A stretch of 64,000 bases of DNA from JBAXXL01 sp037127915 (GCA_037127915.1 JBAXXL010000021.1:3862-67861), one strand, 5' to 3'; counted from the stretch's first letter, positions 17,373-27,012 are shown. The notes: a model not told the origin generated them from the sequence alone. Translations and numbers: made by a program.

Positions 17373-18298
17373 TTCTTGTTCCCCGTTAATATTTTTAATA
17401 AAAATTTAAACAAATTTGATATAAATATATAAATATTTATAAATATACCCATCTTTCCTCTATCAAACACAATATTTCGTGTTCTATTAATCACTTTAAA
17501 TGTCTGTATTTCTAATTCATCGTCAACAGCGGCTGAAATGGTAGGACAAATCACAATTCCAAATCCTGATTGACTACATTTGTTAAAAAATGGATAGGGG
17601 GTAAATTTGGATATAACGTTTAATTCAGGTAAATGCCCTTTTAACGCGTCAACAGCCTGTTGGGTGGGAGTTCCGCAACCAAAATTTGTTCCGCATACCA
17701 ATACAATCCCTATACCCGGAATTTTATTTCTCAATGCATTGTTCAGTGCCGGAATGTTTTTGAAAGCACAATCAGCGGGTGGAGGTGGATTAGGATCAGT
17801 CAAAAAAATAGCTGGATAGATATCATTAGTTGTAATATTGTTTCCTAACACATATATTACTTTAAGCGATGGAACTATTGGATAAGCTAGATTTGTGGTT
17901 GCATTTATGACTTGAGTAGATGTTATATCCAAAACATCATTTTCAGCGGCAAGAAGAGTCGGGCATTGTATCAATTTTAATCTTAGTGAATTTCCGCAGT
18001 ATTGTAGAAATTCGGGTGATATTGATTTTGCGACTATTGTAAGATTGTAACTTAATAATGCGGCAACTGCTTCAAGACGAGGTGGAGAACCACATCCGAA
18101 ATTATCGCCGGATAATATTGCGATGCTTTGACCGCTGTTGGTAAGGAGTAATTTGTTGTGTAATGTGGTATTAGTGCCGAAAGCGCATTGAGCAGGTGGA
18201 GGCGGATTTGGAGGTGGAGGCGCCATATAACTATCGGGATAAATATCACTAGTGGAGACGTTGTCTCCTAAGACGTGAATTACATGTGCGTTAGCCAT
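17369..18298 (-). CDS. Tandem double LeuD-like swivel-domain protein with proline-rich loops
   Basis: 309 residues from the ATG at 18298, chosen because an AAAGGA site lies eight bases upstream and the N terminus (MANAHVIHVLGDNVST) then aligns with its neighbours; a TTG start at 18367 would extend it into the adenosyltransferase gene. Two swivel domains (residues ~5-160 and ~165-280). Domain 1 has GDNFGCGSPPRLEA, domain 2 has GTNFGCGTPTQQA; neither keeps SSRE. Both contain a Pro-rich insertion at the PGRY position (MAPPPPNPPPPAQ; TDPNPPPPADC). A C-terminal hydrophobic stretch (IFINIYIFISNLFKFLLKIL) could anchor it in the membrane. No known family has this arrangement, to my knowledge. Confidence 0.72.
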   Translation of the reverse strand: MANAHVIHVLGDNVSTSDIYPDSYMAPPPPNPPPPAQCAFGTNTTLHNKLLLTNSGQSIAILSGDNFGCGSPPRLEAVAALLSYNLTIVAKSISPEFLQYCGNSLRLKLIQCPTLLAAENDVLDITSTQVINATTNLAYPIVPSLKVIYVLGNNITTNDIYPAIFLTDPNPPPPADCAFKNIPALNNALRNKIPGIGIVLVCGTNFGCGTPTQQAVDALKGHLPELNVISKFTPYPFFNKCSQSGFGIVICPTISAAVDDELEIQTFKVINRTRNIVFDRGKMGIFINIYIFISNLFKFLLKILTGNKK

Positions 18299-18302
18299 TG
18301 TT

Positions 18303-18848
18303 TCATTCCTTTGTTTTTTGCCAATTAGTTTCTGAATAACCTGATAAAAAGTTAACATATCTTGCACTGGTAAATAAATAATCCGACAATCGGTTTAAAT
18401 AAGGTAATATAGTCGGACCAATCTGCTCGTCGGCGGCTAATTCCACGACAAGTCGTTCGGCTCGTCGGCAAACCGTTCTGGCTTGATGAAGAAAACAACT
18501 GCACGTACTGCCTATCGGTAGAATGAAATGTTGCAGGGGAGGTACAAGTTCCATATAATCGTCAATCAGTTTTTCCATACTCAAAACCCATTCCGGTTTG
18601 AGCAGTTCTGTTTCAGACGTGCATTTTGTATTTGATAAATCGGAACATAACGAAAACAGCTCGTTGCAAATTTTCTGGAGATCATTTTTTACAATCTTGT
18701 TAGTACAATGTGCTATAGCTAAAGCAATGATCGAATTTAATTCGTCAACAGTACCGTAAGCGTCAATTCGAAGAACATATTTTGGCACTCTTTCGCCGCT
18801 TGCTAGCGAAGTTTCACCCTTGTCACCGTATTTTGTATATATCTTCAT
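18303..18848 (-). CDS. PduO-type cob(I)alamin adenosyltransferase
   Basis: ATP:cob(I)alamin adenosyltransferase (PduO/MMAB family) makes coenzyme B12. The 181-residue protein has the ATP-binding N terminus IYTKYGDKGETSL (residues 3-15), the RIDAYGTVDELNS helix, the family signature RTVCRRAERLVVEL (~125-138) and the end motif LPYLNRLSDYLFTSAR. Normal length. TATATTTG on the minus strand (18871-18878) may be its -7 element. It ends four bases before the double LeuD-like gene, so the array may be read from its promoter; no mechanistic link between the two is known. Confidence 0.92.
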   Translation of the reverse strand: MKIYTKYGDKGETSLASGERVPKYVLRIDAYGTVDELNSIIALAIAHCTNKIVKNDLQKICNELFSLCSDLSNTKCTSETELLKPEWVLSMEKLIDDYMELVPPLQHFILPIGSTCSCFLHQARTVCRRAERLVVELAADEQIGPTILPYLNRLSDYLFTSARYVNFLSGYSETNWQKTKE

Positions 18849-19247
18849 AATCTATCTAAAATTAATTTAGCAAATATACAAATATTTTAAATAATAAATA
18901 ACAATTTTATACAAAAGTGTGAAAATATATTGACAATTTTGCCGAAATCGTTTATTTTATTAATTTTGCTAAAGGATTTAATGTGATTTGAAAATTTATG
19001 GTGTTTTACAATAAGTATTTGTGATTTAGAGAAAGATATGAGCGAAATAATCAAAAACAGTGAATATATGCTATGAAGAAGTTTTTTCGGTTTTACGACC
19101 AAAGTTTTAAAATAGTCCCCCAAGTTGGGGGACAATTAGAATACTATTAATTTGGCAACATACTGTTATCAATTGAAGTTAAATGTCATTTCAGGAAACA
19201 ATTTTTGAACATTAAATATTAAATAATAAATTAATTTGCGTAATCTT
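18849..19247. other. AT-rich divergent intergenic region with a short G/C hairpin
   Basis: A 399-base gap between the adenosyltransferase gene and the propeller array. It holds a CAAATATA (-7 type, minus strand) near 18871 and a palindrome GTCCCCC-AAGTT-GGGGGAC at 19115-19133. An 82-codon minus-strand frame (18887-19135) is AT-driven and not convincing as a gene. Confidence 0.6.
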
Positions 19248-21275
19248 ATGAAAAAAATGATACTATTTCTTTTACTGGTTTTAACACAAGCGGCATTCGG
19301 GCAGTGGGTGGAATTTAATAATGGGCTATATGGAAATAATGTTAATGCAATTGCAATTGATGGGAAAAATATGTTTCTCGGGACTGATATGGGTATTTAT
19401 TTTTCATCTGACAAAGGTAATAATTGGGAAAGGAGAGTAAATGGACTTAATCAGTGGTATACGGTATCAATCTATGCTAAGGATAGTATAATCATAGCTG
19501 GTGGATCACAAATCAATCGCTCAACAAATTATGGTAAAGACTGGACAGTTGGTCCAGATATAAACGCTTATTATTTTTACCAAAATGGAGAAATTATTTA
19601 TGCTCCAACAAGTAACGGTTTATATCTTACTAAAAATTATGGTGAAACATGGAGTTGCATAATTGGCGGTTTCCAGGTTTGGGATTGTGCGATATCAGGT
19701 GATGAAATTTATGCTTGTACTAATCAAGGAATTTATTATTCATCCGATAAAGGAGCAAATTGGTTACCAAAAAATAAAGGTCTGACAACTCCGAAAATCA
19801 CCTCTCTAAAAATTGCAGGAGATTCTATTTATGCTGGTTCCGATTATGGAATTTTTCGCTCAACAGATAAAGGTTCAAAATGGATACAAAAGGATTCGTG
19901 GCTTATTGATGATTATATTGAGCACTTTTTTATTTTAGATTCAACTATTTATGTAAGTACTAAATGGAATGGTTTGTACGCTTCAACCGACAATGGTGAA
20001 ACTTGGAATCCAAAGACATGGTACGATAAGATTGATAATGTCACTAAAGCAATTGTTACAAAAGGTGATACTGTATATGCAGGAACATTATTGGGGCTAT
20101 ATGAATCAACAAATAAGGGGGAGAGTTGGGTAACAAAAAATCAAGGTTTGGAAAACATCAATATATCGGAATTGTCTTCCACACCCTATGAAATTTATGC
20201 AGTATCCTATGGTTCCGGTGTGTACCGCTCTACAGACAATGCTAATACTTGGGTACCAATTAATAAAGGATTGATAACTAAATATATTAATGCCATAGTC
20301 ATAAAAAATAATAAAATATTTGTTGGTTCAACCGCTGGTGGAACGTATTTTTCGAGTGACAAAGGTGAAAATTGGGTTGAACGAAATAAAGGATTAGAAT
20401 ACCAGCCGGTTGAAAGATTATACATAGCTGATGATTTATTAATCACAAGAATAATGGATGGCGGCTCATATATGTCCGAAAATGATGGTGAATCATGGAC
20501 TGAAATCAAAAACGGTGATACCTCGATGGGTATAAATTCTTTAATGGCTATGAACGAATATATTTATGCTGGAGCAAATTACAGTTTTTATTCAACATCT
20601 AACCAAGGTAAGTCTTGGTCAAAAAAAGACAATGGTTTGACAAACAACGTCTGCGCAATAGGATATTGTGACAATAATTTAATTGCTGGTACTGCCAATG
20701 AAGGTGTTTTCTTCTCAAGTAATTTTGGAGAAAGTTGGAGTACAAATGAACAAAGCTCCTTAATTTACAAAGTCAGTTCTATTGCGGTATTAGATAACAA
20801 TATCTTTGTCTCATCTTACGGTTATGGAATCTATTTGTCACAAGATAATGGTAAAAGTTGGGTATCGTTAAATGCTGGTTTGAAAACTTTATGGATAAAA
20901 TCCTTGAACATAAAATACAAATATATTTATGCAGGAACAGATGGTGGTGGAGTATATCGTGCAAGTTTAAAGGATTTCGGTATTGTTGATGTGAATGAAA
21001 ACAAACAGGATGAAAATATGCTCATTATCCAACCCAACCCGGCAACCGAAAATATAACTATTTCTCTGAACAATGGAATGCAACCCTCTATTCAGAATGG
21101 CTCTTTATCAATTTATAATTCTCTGGGAATAGAAATTAAACGCTTTACTGAAAATGATCTTGCTGGACAGAATACGTTAAATTTTTCAACTGAAGGTTTG
21201 GCTAGTGGAATTTATTACTGTACTTATTCATCAGGAACTGATAATATTACAAAAAGTTTTATAGTTATTAAATAA
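19248..21275 (+). CDS. Secreted beta-propeller (BNR/YCF48-like) protein with T9SS sorting domain, array member 1
   Basis: 675 residues from ATG 19248, chosen because the three paralogues start at the same MKKM signal peptide; a TTG at 19236 is upstream. The signal peptide ends AAFGQW. Residues ~20-590 are ~40-residue repeats of the type STDNGETW ... NKGL ... I..LYAGT, as in BNR/sortilin/YCF48-like beta propellers. The C-terminal ~80 residues are a type A T9SS sorting domain (IQPNPATENITISL ... GLASGIYYCTY ... KSFIVIK), so the protein is expected to cross the outer membrane via T9SS and be anchored or released. Ligand unknown. Confidence 0.85.
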   Translation: MKKMILFLLLVLTQAAFGQWVEFNNGLYGNNVNAIAIDGKNMFLGTDMGIYFSSDKGNNWERRVNGLNQWYTVSIYAKDSIIIAGGSQINRSTNYGKDWTVGPDINAYYFYQNGEIIYAPTSNGLYLTKNYGETWSCIIGGFQVWDCAISGDEIYACTNQGIYYSSDKGANWLPKNKGLTTPKITSLKIAGDSIYAGSDYGIFRSTDKGSKWIQKDSWLIDDYIEHFFILDSTIYVSTKWNGLYASTDNGETWNPKTWYDKIDNVTKAIVTKGDTVYAGTLLGLYESTNKGESWVTKNQGLENINISELSSTPYEIYAVSYGSGVYRSTDNANTWVPINKGLITKYINAIVIKNNKIFVGSTAGGTYFSSDKGENWVERNKGLEYQPVERLYIADDLLITRIMDGGSYMSENDGESWTEIKNGDTSMGINSLMAMNEYIYAGANYSFYSTSNQGKSWSKKDNGLTNNVCAIGYCDNNLIAGTANEGVFFSSNFGESWSTNEQSSLIYKVSSIAVLDNNIFVSSYGYGIYLSQDNGKSWVSLNAGLKTLWIKSLNIKYKYIYAGTDGGGVYRASLKDFGIVDVNENKQDENMLIIQPNPATENITISLNNGMQPSIQNGSLSIYNSLGIEIKRFTENDLAGQNTLNFSTEGLASGIYYCTYSSGTDNITKSFIVIK

Positions 21276-21356
21276 TAGATTAATTCGAGAATCTTATGAA
21301 AAAAATGATATTTTTTCTTTTACTGGTTTTAACACAAACTGCTTTCGGGCAGTGGG
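21177..21356 (+). repeat. Gene-junction direct repeat J1
   Basis: Runs from the T9SS sorting-domain end through the stop, the 20-nt spacer and the next signal peptide. Near-identical to 23255-23432, 25381-25557 and (truncated) 26886-27012, while the propeller sequences between junctions are divergent. Confidence 0.85.
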
Positions 21357-23353
21357 AAAGTGCTAATAATTGTTATAGTAGTGAACATTTGTCAGATGTA
21401 GCACTTAAGGGCAATAGGATTTTGGTTGCTTCAAAAGGAATTTTCCTCTCAACTGATTTGGGCGATAATTGGGAACGAAAATTGGAATATGATAATATTT
21501 CTGTTAATTCCTTCATTTTTAAAGATAATTATATTTTTGCTTGTTCCGTTTATGGAGCTGTTTGCCGCTCAACGGATGATGGCGAAACTTGGGTGACCCA
21601 ATTTAATGGATCATCTGATCATTTCTTTCGCAAATTTGTTAGAAGTGGAAATAATTTATTTGGCGCTACAGATAAAGGGGTATATTTATCTACCGACGAT
21701 GGAGTAACCTGGAATACAAAGAACAAAGGTTTATTTAGTACCAATATATATTCACTTGCGGCAACTGACAAAGAAGTTTATATAAGTACAAGTGTGGGGT
21801 TTTACCACTCAACAAATAATGGGGATAAGTGGATACTAAATGAATCATTTGAACCAAAATCTCCAATTGTAAGTTTAGCTGTAAGCGGAAGTAATATCTT
21901 AGCAGGAACGATTAACGACAGCCTGTTTATATCGTCAGATAATGGCGATACGTGGAGACCTAACAATAAGGATATCAAACGAAAAAGTATAACAAATTTT
22001 GTAGTTTCAGGTGATAATGTCATCGCATTATCGGACACAACATTGTTTTATTTATCTACTGATAATGGCTTAAATTGGAAAATAAAGCGATCAAATCTCT
22101 TTAAAAATGCAAGCATAGATGTAGCAATGGATAGTAATACAATTTGTGCTAGTATTTACCCGGGCGAATTGTATTTATCAACTGATTTTGGAGAAACATG
22201 GAAGCCAAAATATTCTAAATTGATTTTATCTGAAGTAGTAGAATTATATGCTTGTAGCGAATATATTTTAGCCAGCACAAAGGACAACGGTGTTTTCCTT
22301 TCTACTGACAAAGGTTGGAATTGGACAAGTCAAAATCAAGGTTTGCCAAACTCTCATGTAAATTCTTTTGCTAAAATAGGTGATTACGTTTTTGCGGGAA
22401 CGAATGATAGCGGTGTATATATTTCAAAAAATAAATGTGCAAGTTGGGAACCAACCAAGAGTAATGGTTTGACTGAGAAAGTTATAAAAGCATTACAAAC
22501 AAACGGGAATAATTTATACGCTGGTACTGGATGGTTTGCTAGTGTATTTTTATCAACCGATAATGGTGACAATTGGGTATTGAAGAGAACCAATCAAGAT
22601 TTTTCATTTACAACGGCACTTCTTGTAAAGAATAATTACATTTTTGATTGTACAAACTGGGGTTTATGGTGTTCATCCGATGCAGGAGATAATTGGAAAT
22701 ATAACGAAAATGTATTAAAAGGTAAACCAATATTATCATTGCAAAGTTCTGGTAGTGAAATTTATGCTTTAACTCATGATGATATATATATGACAACAGA
22801 TAATGGCGAAATTTGGAGTAAAATCAATAATGAACCTTCGGGACAGTCGAATTCGGGAATTGCTGTTAACGATGAATATATGTTCCGTGTTAGGGCTAAT
22901 ATAGTGTATGTTAAAAGGAAAAATGGAAAAGGCTGGCACGAAACATCCTTAAGCACGATAAGTGCATTAATGATAAATCGAATTACGATTTATGGCGATT
23001 ACGTTTACGCTGGTACTAACACTATGGGAGTATTTAGAGCAAAATTATCTGATTTTTATGAAATGGATGTTGAAGAAAACGAGAAAGATAAAAATTCACT
23101 AAGCCTCCAACCCAACCCGGCAACAGAAAATATAACTATTACATTAAACAATGGATTGCAACCGATTGTTTCAAGCGGTTCTTTATCAATTTGTAATTCT
23201 CTGGGAATAGAAATTCACCGCTTTACTGAAAATGAAATCGCAGGTCAGAATTTGTTAAATTTTTCCACTGAAGGTTTGGCGAGTGGGATTTATTACTGTA
23301 CTTATACATCAGGAACTGATAATATTACGAAAAGTTTTATAGTTATTAAATAA
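21296..23353 (+). CDS. Secreted beta-propeller protein with T9SS sorting domain, array member 2
   Basis: 685 residues, paralogue of the preceding gene. Signal peptide MKKMIFFLLLVLTQTAFGQW; about 13 propeller-type repeats with FLSTDLGDNW / YLSTDDGVTW cores; sorting domain LQPNPATENITITL to SFIVIK. The start lies 20 bases after the previous stop and is preceded by GAGAATCTT, the same leader as in the other members. The propeller part is considerably more diverged from its neighbours than the two ends. Confidence 0.85.
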   Translation: MKKMIFFLLLVLTQTAFGQWESANNCYSSEHLSDVALKGNRILVASKGIFLSTDLGDNWERKLEYDNISVNSFIFKDNYIFACSVYGAVCRSTDDGETWVTQFNGSSDHFFRKFVRSGNNLFGATDKGVYLSTDDGVTWNTKNKGLFSTNIYSLAATDKEVYISTSVGFYHSTNNGDKWILNESFEPKSPIVSLAVSGSNILAGTINDSLFISSDNGDTWRPNNKDIKRKSITNFVVSGDNVIALSDTTLFYLSTDNGLNWKIKRSNLFKNASIDVAMDSNTICASIYPGELYLSTDFGETWKPKYSKLILSEVVELYACSEYILASTKDNGVFLSTDKGWNWTSQNQGLPNSHVNSFAKIGDYVFAGTNDSGVYISKNKCASWEPTKSNGLTEKVIKALQTNGNNLYAGTGWFASVFLSTDNGDNWVLKRTNQDFSFTTALLVKNNYIFDCTNWGLWCSSDAGDNWKYNENVLKGKPILSLQSSGSEIYALTHDDIYMTTDNGEIWSKINNEPSGQSNSGIAVNDEYMFRVRANIVYVKRKNGKGWHETSLSTISALMINRITIYGDYVYAGTNTMGVFRAKLSDFYEMDVEENEKDKNSLSLQPNPATENITITLNNGLQPIVSSGSLSICNSLGIEIHRFTENEIAGQNLLNFSTEGLASGIYYCTYTSGTDNITKSFIVIK

Positions 23354-23432
23354 TAAATTAATTTGAGAATCTTATGAAAAAAATGATACTATTTCTTTTA
23401 CTAGTTTTGTCGCAAGCGGCTTTCGGGCAATG
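23255..23432 (+). repeat. Gene-junction direct repeat J2
   Basis: Second copy of the roughly 175-bp junction segment (sorting-domain end, stop, 20-nt spacer, signal peptide). Confidence 0.85.
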
Positions 23433-25479
23433 GGAAGAATGCAATAATGGGTTATATGGTCCTCCAATTATGTCGCTCGCTGTTGATGGTAATACTATCG
23501 TTGCAGGCAGTGGAACCCTTAGCCTTGATGATATATGTGGCGGTGGGATTTATTTATCCACAGATAATGGAAATACCTGGCATGAAAAATATTACGATCA
23601 CGATTATTCGATTGGTTATTCTATAAAATCATTAGCAATAAGTGGAAATAATATTTATGCTGGAACAGGATATTATAATGATGGGCTATTAGTTTCTAAA
23701 GATTTTGGCGAAACTTGGAAGTCAATTACTGCAGGACTGCTACCAGTAACCGATATAGAATCATTGTTGATTAATGGAAATGACTTGTTTGTTGTAGAAG
23801 AATCAGGCGGTGTATATAAGTTAACTTATAATCAGGACAATAATGTAGATCTATTTATTCCAAAAAACAAAGGTATTGGCGGCGGCGGTATCAAATCGTT
23901 GGTAACAAGTGGGAATTATATGTTTGCCGCTAGTTTTGGTGGTGGAGTATTTAGGACTAATGATAATGCTGAAAATTGGGTTAGCGTAAATAATGGACTT
24001 GTTAATTTGAAAGTTAATTCAATATCAATTGTCGGATTTAATTTATATGTCGGAACTACAACCGGTATTTTTCATTCAAGCGATAATGGTGATACCTGGA
24101 TCCAAAAAGAAAATTGGTTAAAAGATCAAGTTATTTTAAATGTCGTTCAAAAGAATAATTTCATATTCGCCGGAACTGAGAAAAATGGAGTATTCGTATC
24201 ATCTGATTATGGGGATACTTGGAACCAGGAAAATACAGGTATGAGTGACAAAGAAATCAGGGCATTGGCGATTGGAAATAATTGTATAATTGCTGGTAAT
24301 AATAGCGGTATAGCAATATCATCAAATAATGGTAAATTGTGGGAACCTAAAAACAGAGGATTAACTCGAATTCGAATACGGGATTTCACAGTTCTTAAGG
24401 ATAATATTTTAGCGGCATCTTTTGGGCAAGGTGTCTTCAAATCAACCGATAAAGGTTATACATGGTTTGCTAAAAATAAAGGATTAGAAAATAAATATAT
24501 AATATCTATGGTAAACGATAGCAATTATATCTTTGCTGGAACTTACGGTGATACTTTGTTTCGTTCGAGCGATAAAGGAGAAACTTGGGAAAAAAAACAT
24601 GATGGATTAACAAATCCAATCATATATTCACTTGCTATAGACTCTAATATTGTTCTTGCCGGAACTCAGGGCAATGGGGTTTTTATTTCAACGGATTTTG
24701 GTGAAAAATGGAAACCCTTGAATAAAGGTATTGAATACGGCACTAATGTTTTAGGTCTAGCAATTATTAACCATAACTATATTGCCGCAACGGATGAAGG
24801 AATATTACTTTATACTCAAAAGGTTAAAGCATGGGAGAGTAGATTAAATACAATCGGTTATAGTTTAAAAGTATTCAACGATATAGTAATAAGCAGTACT
24901 AGTAATGGTGTTTATTTGTCAACGGATTTTGGTGAATGCTGGATAAATAAACATTCAAAAATTGGCGGAGTATATTCATTTGCTATACTTGATTCGAACA
25001 TTTTTGCCAGTACTGATAATGGAGTATCATTATCAACTAATAAATGTGAAAGTTGGGGGAAGAATTCTGAAGTACTGCCCTATTATGCTACAAATTCAGT
25101 TATGTCATTAGCTATCAGTGGTAAATATATTTACGCCGGTACATCAGAATACGGAATTTACAGGGCTAAACTATCTGATTTCGGTATTGTTGATGTTCAG
25201 GAAAAAAGGTTTAATGATAATATAATTACAATTCAACCCAACCCAGCATCCGAAAATATAACTGTTTCATTAAACAATGGATTGCACCCGATTATACAGA
25301 ATTGCTCATTATCAATTTATAATTCTCTTGGAATAGAAATTAAACGCTTTACAGAAATTGAACTCGCGGGTCAGACCTCTTTAAATTTTTCAACTGAAGG
25401 TTTGGCGAGCGGAATTTATTACTGTACTTATACATCAGGAACTGATAATATTACAAAAAGTTTTATAGTTATTAAATAA
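23374..25479 (+). CDS. Secreted beta-propeller protein with T9SS sorting domain, array member 3
   Basis: 701 residues. Signal peptide ends AAFGQW; propeller repeats such as IYLSTDNGNTW, LFRSSDKGETW and VFISTDFGEKW; T9SS tail IQPNPASENITVSL to SFIVIK. Same 20-base spacing and leader as its neighbours. It has a few Gly-rich blade loops (GIGGGGIKSL) absent from the others. Likely cell-surface or secreted binding protein. Confidence 0.85.
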   Translation: MKKMILFLLLVLSQAAFGQWEECNNGLYGPPIMSLAVDGNTIVAGSGTLSLDDICGGGIYLSTDNGNTWHEKYYDHDYSIGYSIKSLAISGNNIYAGTGYYNDGLLVSKDFGETWKSITAGLLPVTDIESLLINGNDLFVVEESGGVYKLTYNQDNNVDLFIPKNKGIGGGGIKSLVTSGNYMFAASFGGGVFRTNDNAENWVSVNNGLVNLKVNSISIVGFNLYVGTTTGIFHSSDNGDTWIQKENWLKDQVILNVVQKNNFIFAGTEKNGVFVSSDYGDTWNQENTGMSDKEIRALAIGNNCIIAGNNSGIAISSNNGKLWEPKNRGLTRIRIRDFTVLKDNILAASFGQGVFKSTDKGYTWFAKNKGLENKYIISMVNDSNYIFAGTYGDTLFRSSDKGETWEKKHDGLTNPIIYSLAIDSNIVLAGTQGNGVFISTDFGEKWKPLNKGIEYGTNVLGLAIINHNYIAATDEGILLYTQKVKAWESRLNTIGYSLKVFNDIVISSTSNGVYLSTDFGECWINKHSKIGGVYSFAILDSNIFASTDNGVSLSTNKCESWGKNSEVLPYYATNSVMSLAISGKYIYAGTSEYGIYRAKLSDFGIVDVQEKRFNDNIITIQPNPASENITVSLNNGLHPIIQNCSLSIYNSLGIEIKRFTEIELAGQTSLNFSTEGLASGIYYCTYTSGTDNITKSFIVIK

Positions 25480-25557
25480 TAAGTTAATTTGAGGATCTTA
25501 TGAAAAAAATGATACTATTTCTTTTACTGGTTTTAACTCAATCAGCATTTTCACAAT
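25381..25557 (+). repeat. Gene-junction direct repeat J3
   Basis: Third copy of the junction segment; its 5' part (sorting-domain end) is almost identical to 26886-26984. Confidence 0.85.
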
Positions 25558-26984
25558 GGTATGATTGTTTGATAAACATTCCTGAACAACGAATTACAAC
25601 AATAGCTGTTAATGAAGGAAATGTTTTTGCAGGAACATCGCTAGGAGATATTTATTATTCTTCCGATTATGGAGAAACGTGGTCAAAAAAATCTACAACA
25701 CCCTTCGCAAAATGCATAAATACAATAGTGATATCAGAAAAATATATAATCGCCGGAACATCGAAAAGCATTCTTATATCTACAGATAATGGAAATTCAT
25801 GGGAAAATAGAAGTCACGAAGTTGGAAATAAATCCGCAAATGGCATTGCAATAAACGGCAGTAGAATGTTTGCCAGCAGTTTTGAGAATGGGATATTTTT
25901 ATCCACTGATGAAGGTACAACTTGGATACCTAAGAAAAATGGTATAGAAGGGATGTTGATGGAATGTGTTGCTTCTGTAGGCAATTATACACTTGTTGGA
26001 ACCTACAGCAGGGGCATTTATATTTCTGAAGACTTTGGTGAAAACTGGATTGCATGTAATAAAGGTATGAAAAGTACAGGTGCTTCTTCATTGCTATTCA
26101 CTGATAGCAATTTCCTTGCCGGAACTTATGGTATGTTATATATGTCAACTGATAAGGGTAAGAATTGGTCAGGAAAAATTCCTGAAATTATCACGTCATT
26201 AACTACAACTAAGGATTATGTTTTTGCAGGAACATTTGGAGATGCAGTTTATCTTTCAAGAAACGAAGGCGAAACCTGGTTAAAAAAATATATCGGTATT
26301 ACCGATTATCAAATACATTCAGTTGCTGTTGGTGGAGGTTATGCTTATGCAGGTTCAAATAAGGGAAAAATATTTCGGGCAAAATTAACAGATTTTGATG
26401 TTAAGCCCTATGTTTCTAATATTTATAACATTGCAATTGATGCTAATACAAGCATAAATATTAATTTCACCATTAACGGAAATGCACCAAATAGATTAAA
26501 AATTATTAAAGAATGTGACAATACAGATCTTTTGCCACTCGACAGTATAAAAATATCTGGAACTGATACGCTTAAAGTATTGGCTATATCACCTCGAAAA
26601 AACCGTTGTGGTTCAGCTTTTGTAAATCTTAAAGTTACTGATGGTATAGACACAGCTCAAGAGTCATTTGTTGTGAATGTTCTAAAAACAAGCAAAGCTG
26701 TAGATAATTATTTTACCGATGGCTTAAATATCGCAATCCAACCCAATCCCGCAACCGAAAATATTACCATATCCCTGAATAATGGGTTGCAACCCATTGG
26801 ATCGACTAGCTCATTATCAATTTATAATTCGTTGGGGATAGAAATAAAGCAGTTTACAAATAATGAACTCGCAGGTCAGACCTCTTTAAATTTTTCAACT
26901 GAAGGTTTGGCGAGCGGAATTTATTACTGTACTTATACATCAGGAACTGATAATATTACAAAAAGTTTTATAGTTATTAAATAA
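25500..26984 (+). CDS. Secreted propeller protein with extra Ig-like domain and T9SS tail, array member 4
   Basis: 494 residues, the shortest array member. Signal peptide ends SAFSQW. Only about seven propeller-type repeats (residues ~20-300). An additional beta-sandwich-like segment not seen in the others follows at ~305-400 (SNIYNIAIDANTSININF ... KVTDGIDTAQESFVVNVL), then the shared sorting domain (AIQPNPATENITISL ... KSFIVIK). The extra domain resembles the Ig-like spacers often placed before T9SS tails. Confidence 0.83.
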   Translation: MKKMILFLLLVLTQSAFSQWYDCLINIPEQRITTIAVNEGNVFAGTSLGDIYYSSDYGETWSKKSTTPFAKCINTIVISEKYIIAGTSKSILISTDNGNSWENRSHEVGNKSANGIAINGSRMFASSFENGIFLSTDEGTTWIPKKNGIEGMLMECVASVGNYTLVGTYSRGIYISEDFGENWIACNKGMKSTGASSLLFTDSNFLAGTYGMLYMSTDKGKNWSGKIPEIITSLTTTKDYVFAGTFGDAVYLSRNEGETWLKKYIGITDYQIHSVAVGGGYAYAGSNKGKIFRAKLTDFDVKPYVSNIYNIAIDANTSININFTINGNAPNRLKIIKECDNTDLLPLDSIKISGTDTLKVLAISPRKNRCGSAFVNLKVTDGIDTAQESFVVNVLKTSKAVDNYFTDGLNIAIQPNPATENITISLNNGLQPIGSTSSLSIYNSLGIEIKQFTNNELAGQTSLNFSTEGLASGIYYCTYTSGTDNITKSFIVIK

Positions 26985-27012
26985 TAAATTAATTTGAGGA
27001 TCTTATGAAAAA
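26886..27012 (+). repeat. Gene-junction direct repeat J4 (truncated)
   Basis: Same sorting-domain end, stop, 20-nt spacer with GAGGATCTT and ATGAAAAAA, after which similarity stops because the next gene is unrelated. It marks the downstream edge of the duplicated unit. Confidence 0.8.

Noticed and set aside
19115..19133. GTCCCCC-AAGTT-GGGGGAC as an intrinsic terminator
   Set aside because: It lies between divergent genes with no transcript end expected and no T run, so it is noted only as a palindrome.
18887..19135. 82-codon minus-strand frame
   Set aside because: Composition follows the AT-rich spacer; no ribosome-binding site, domain or convincing signal peptide.
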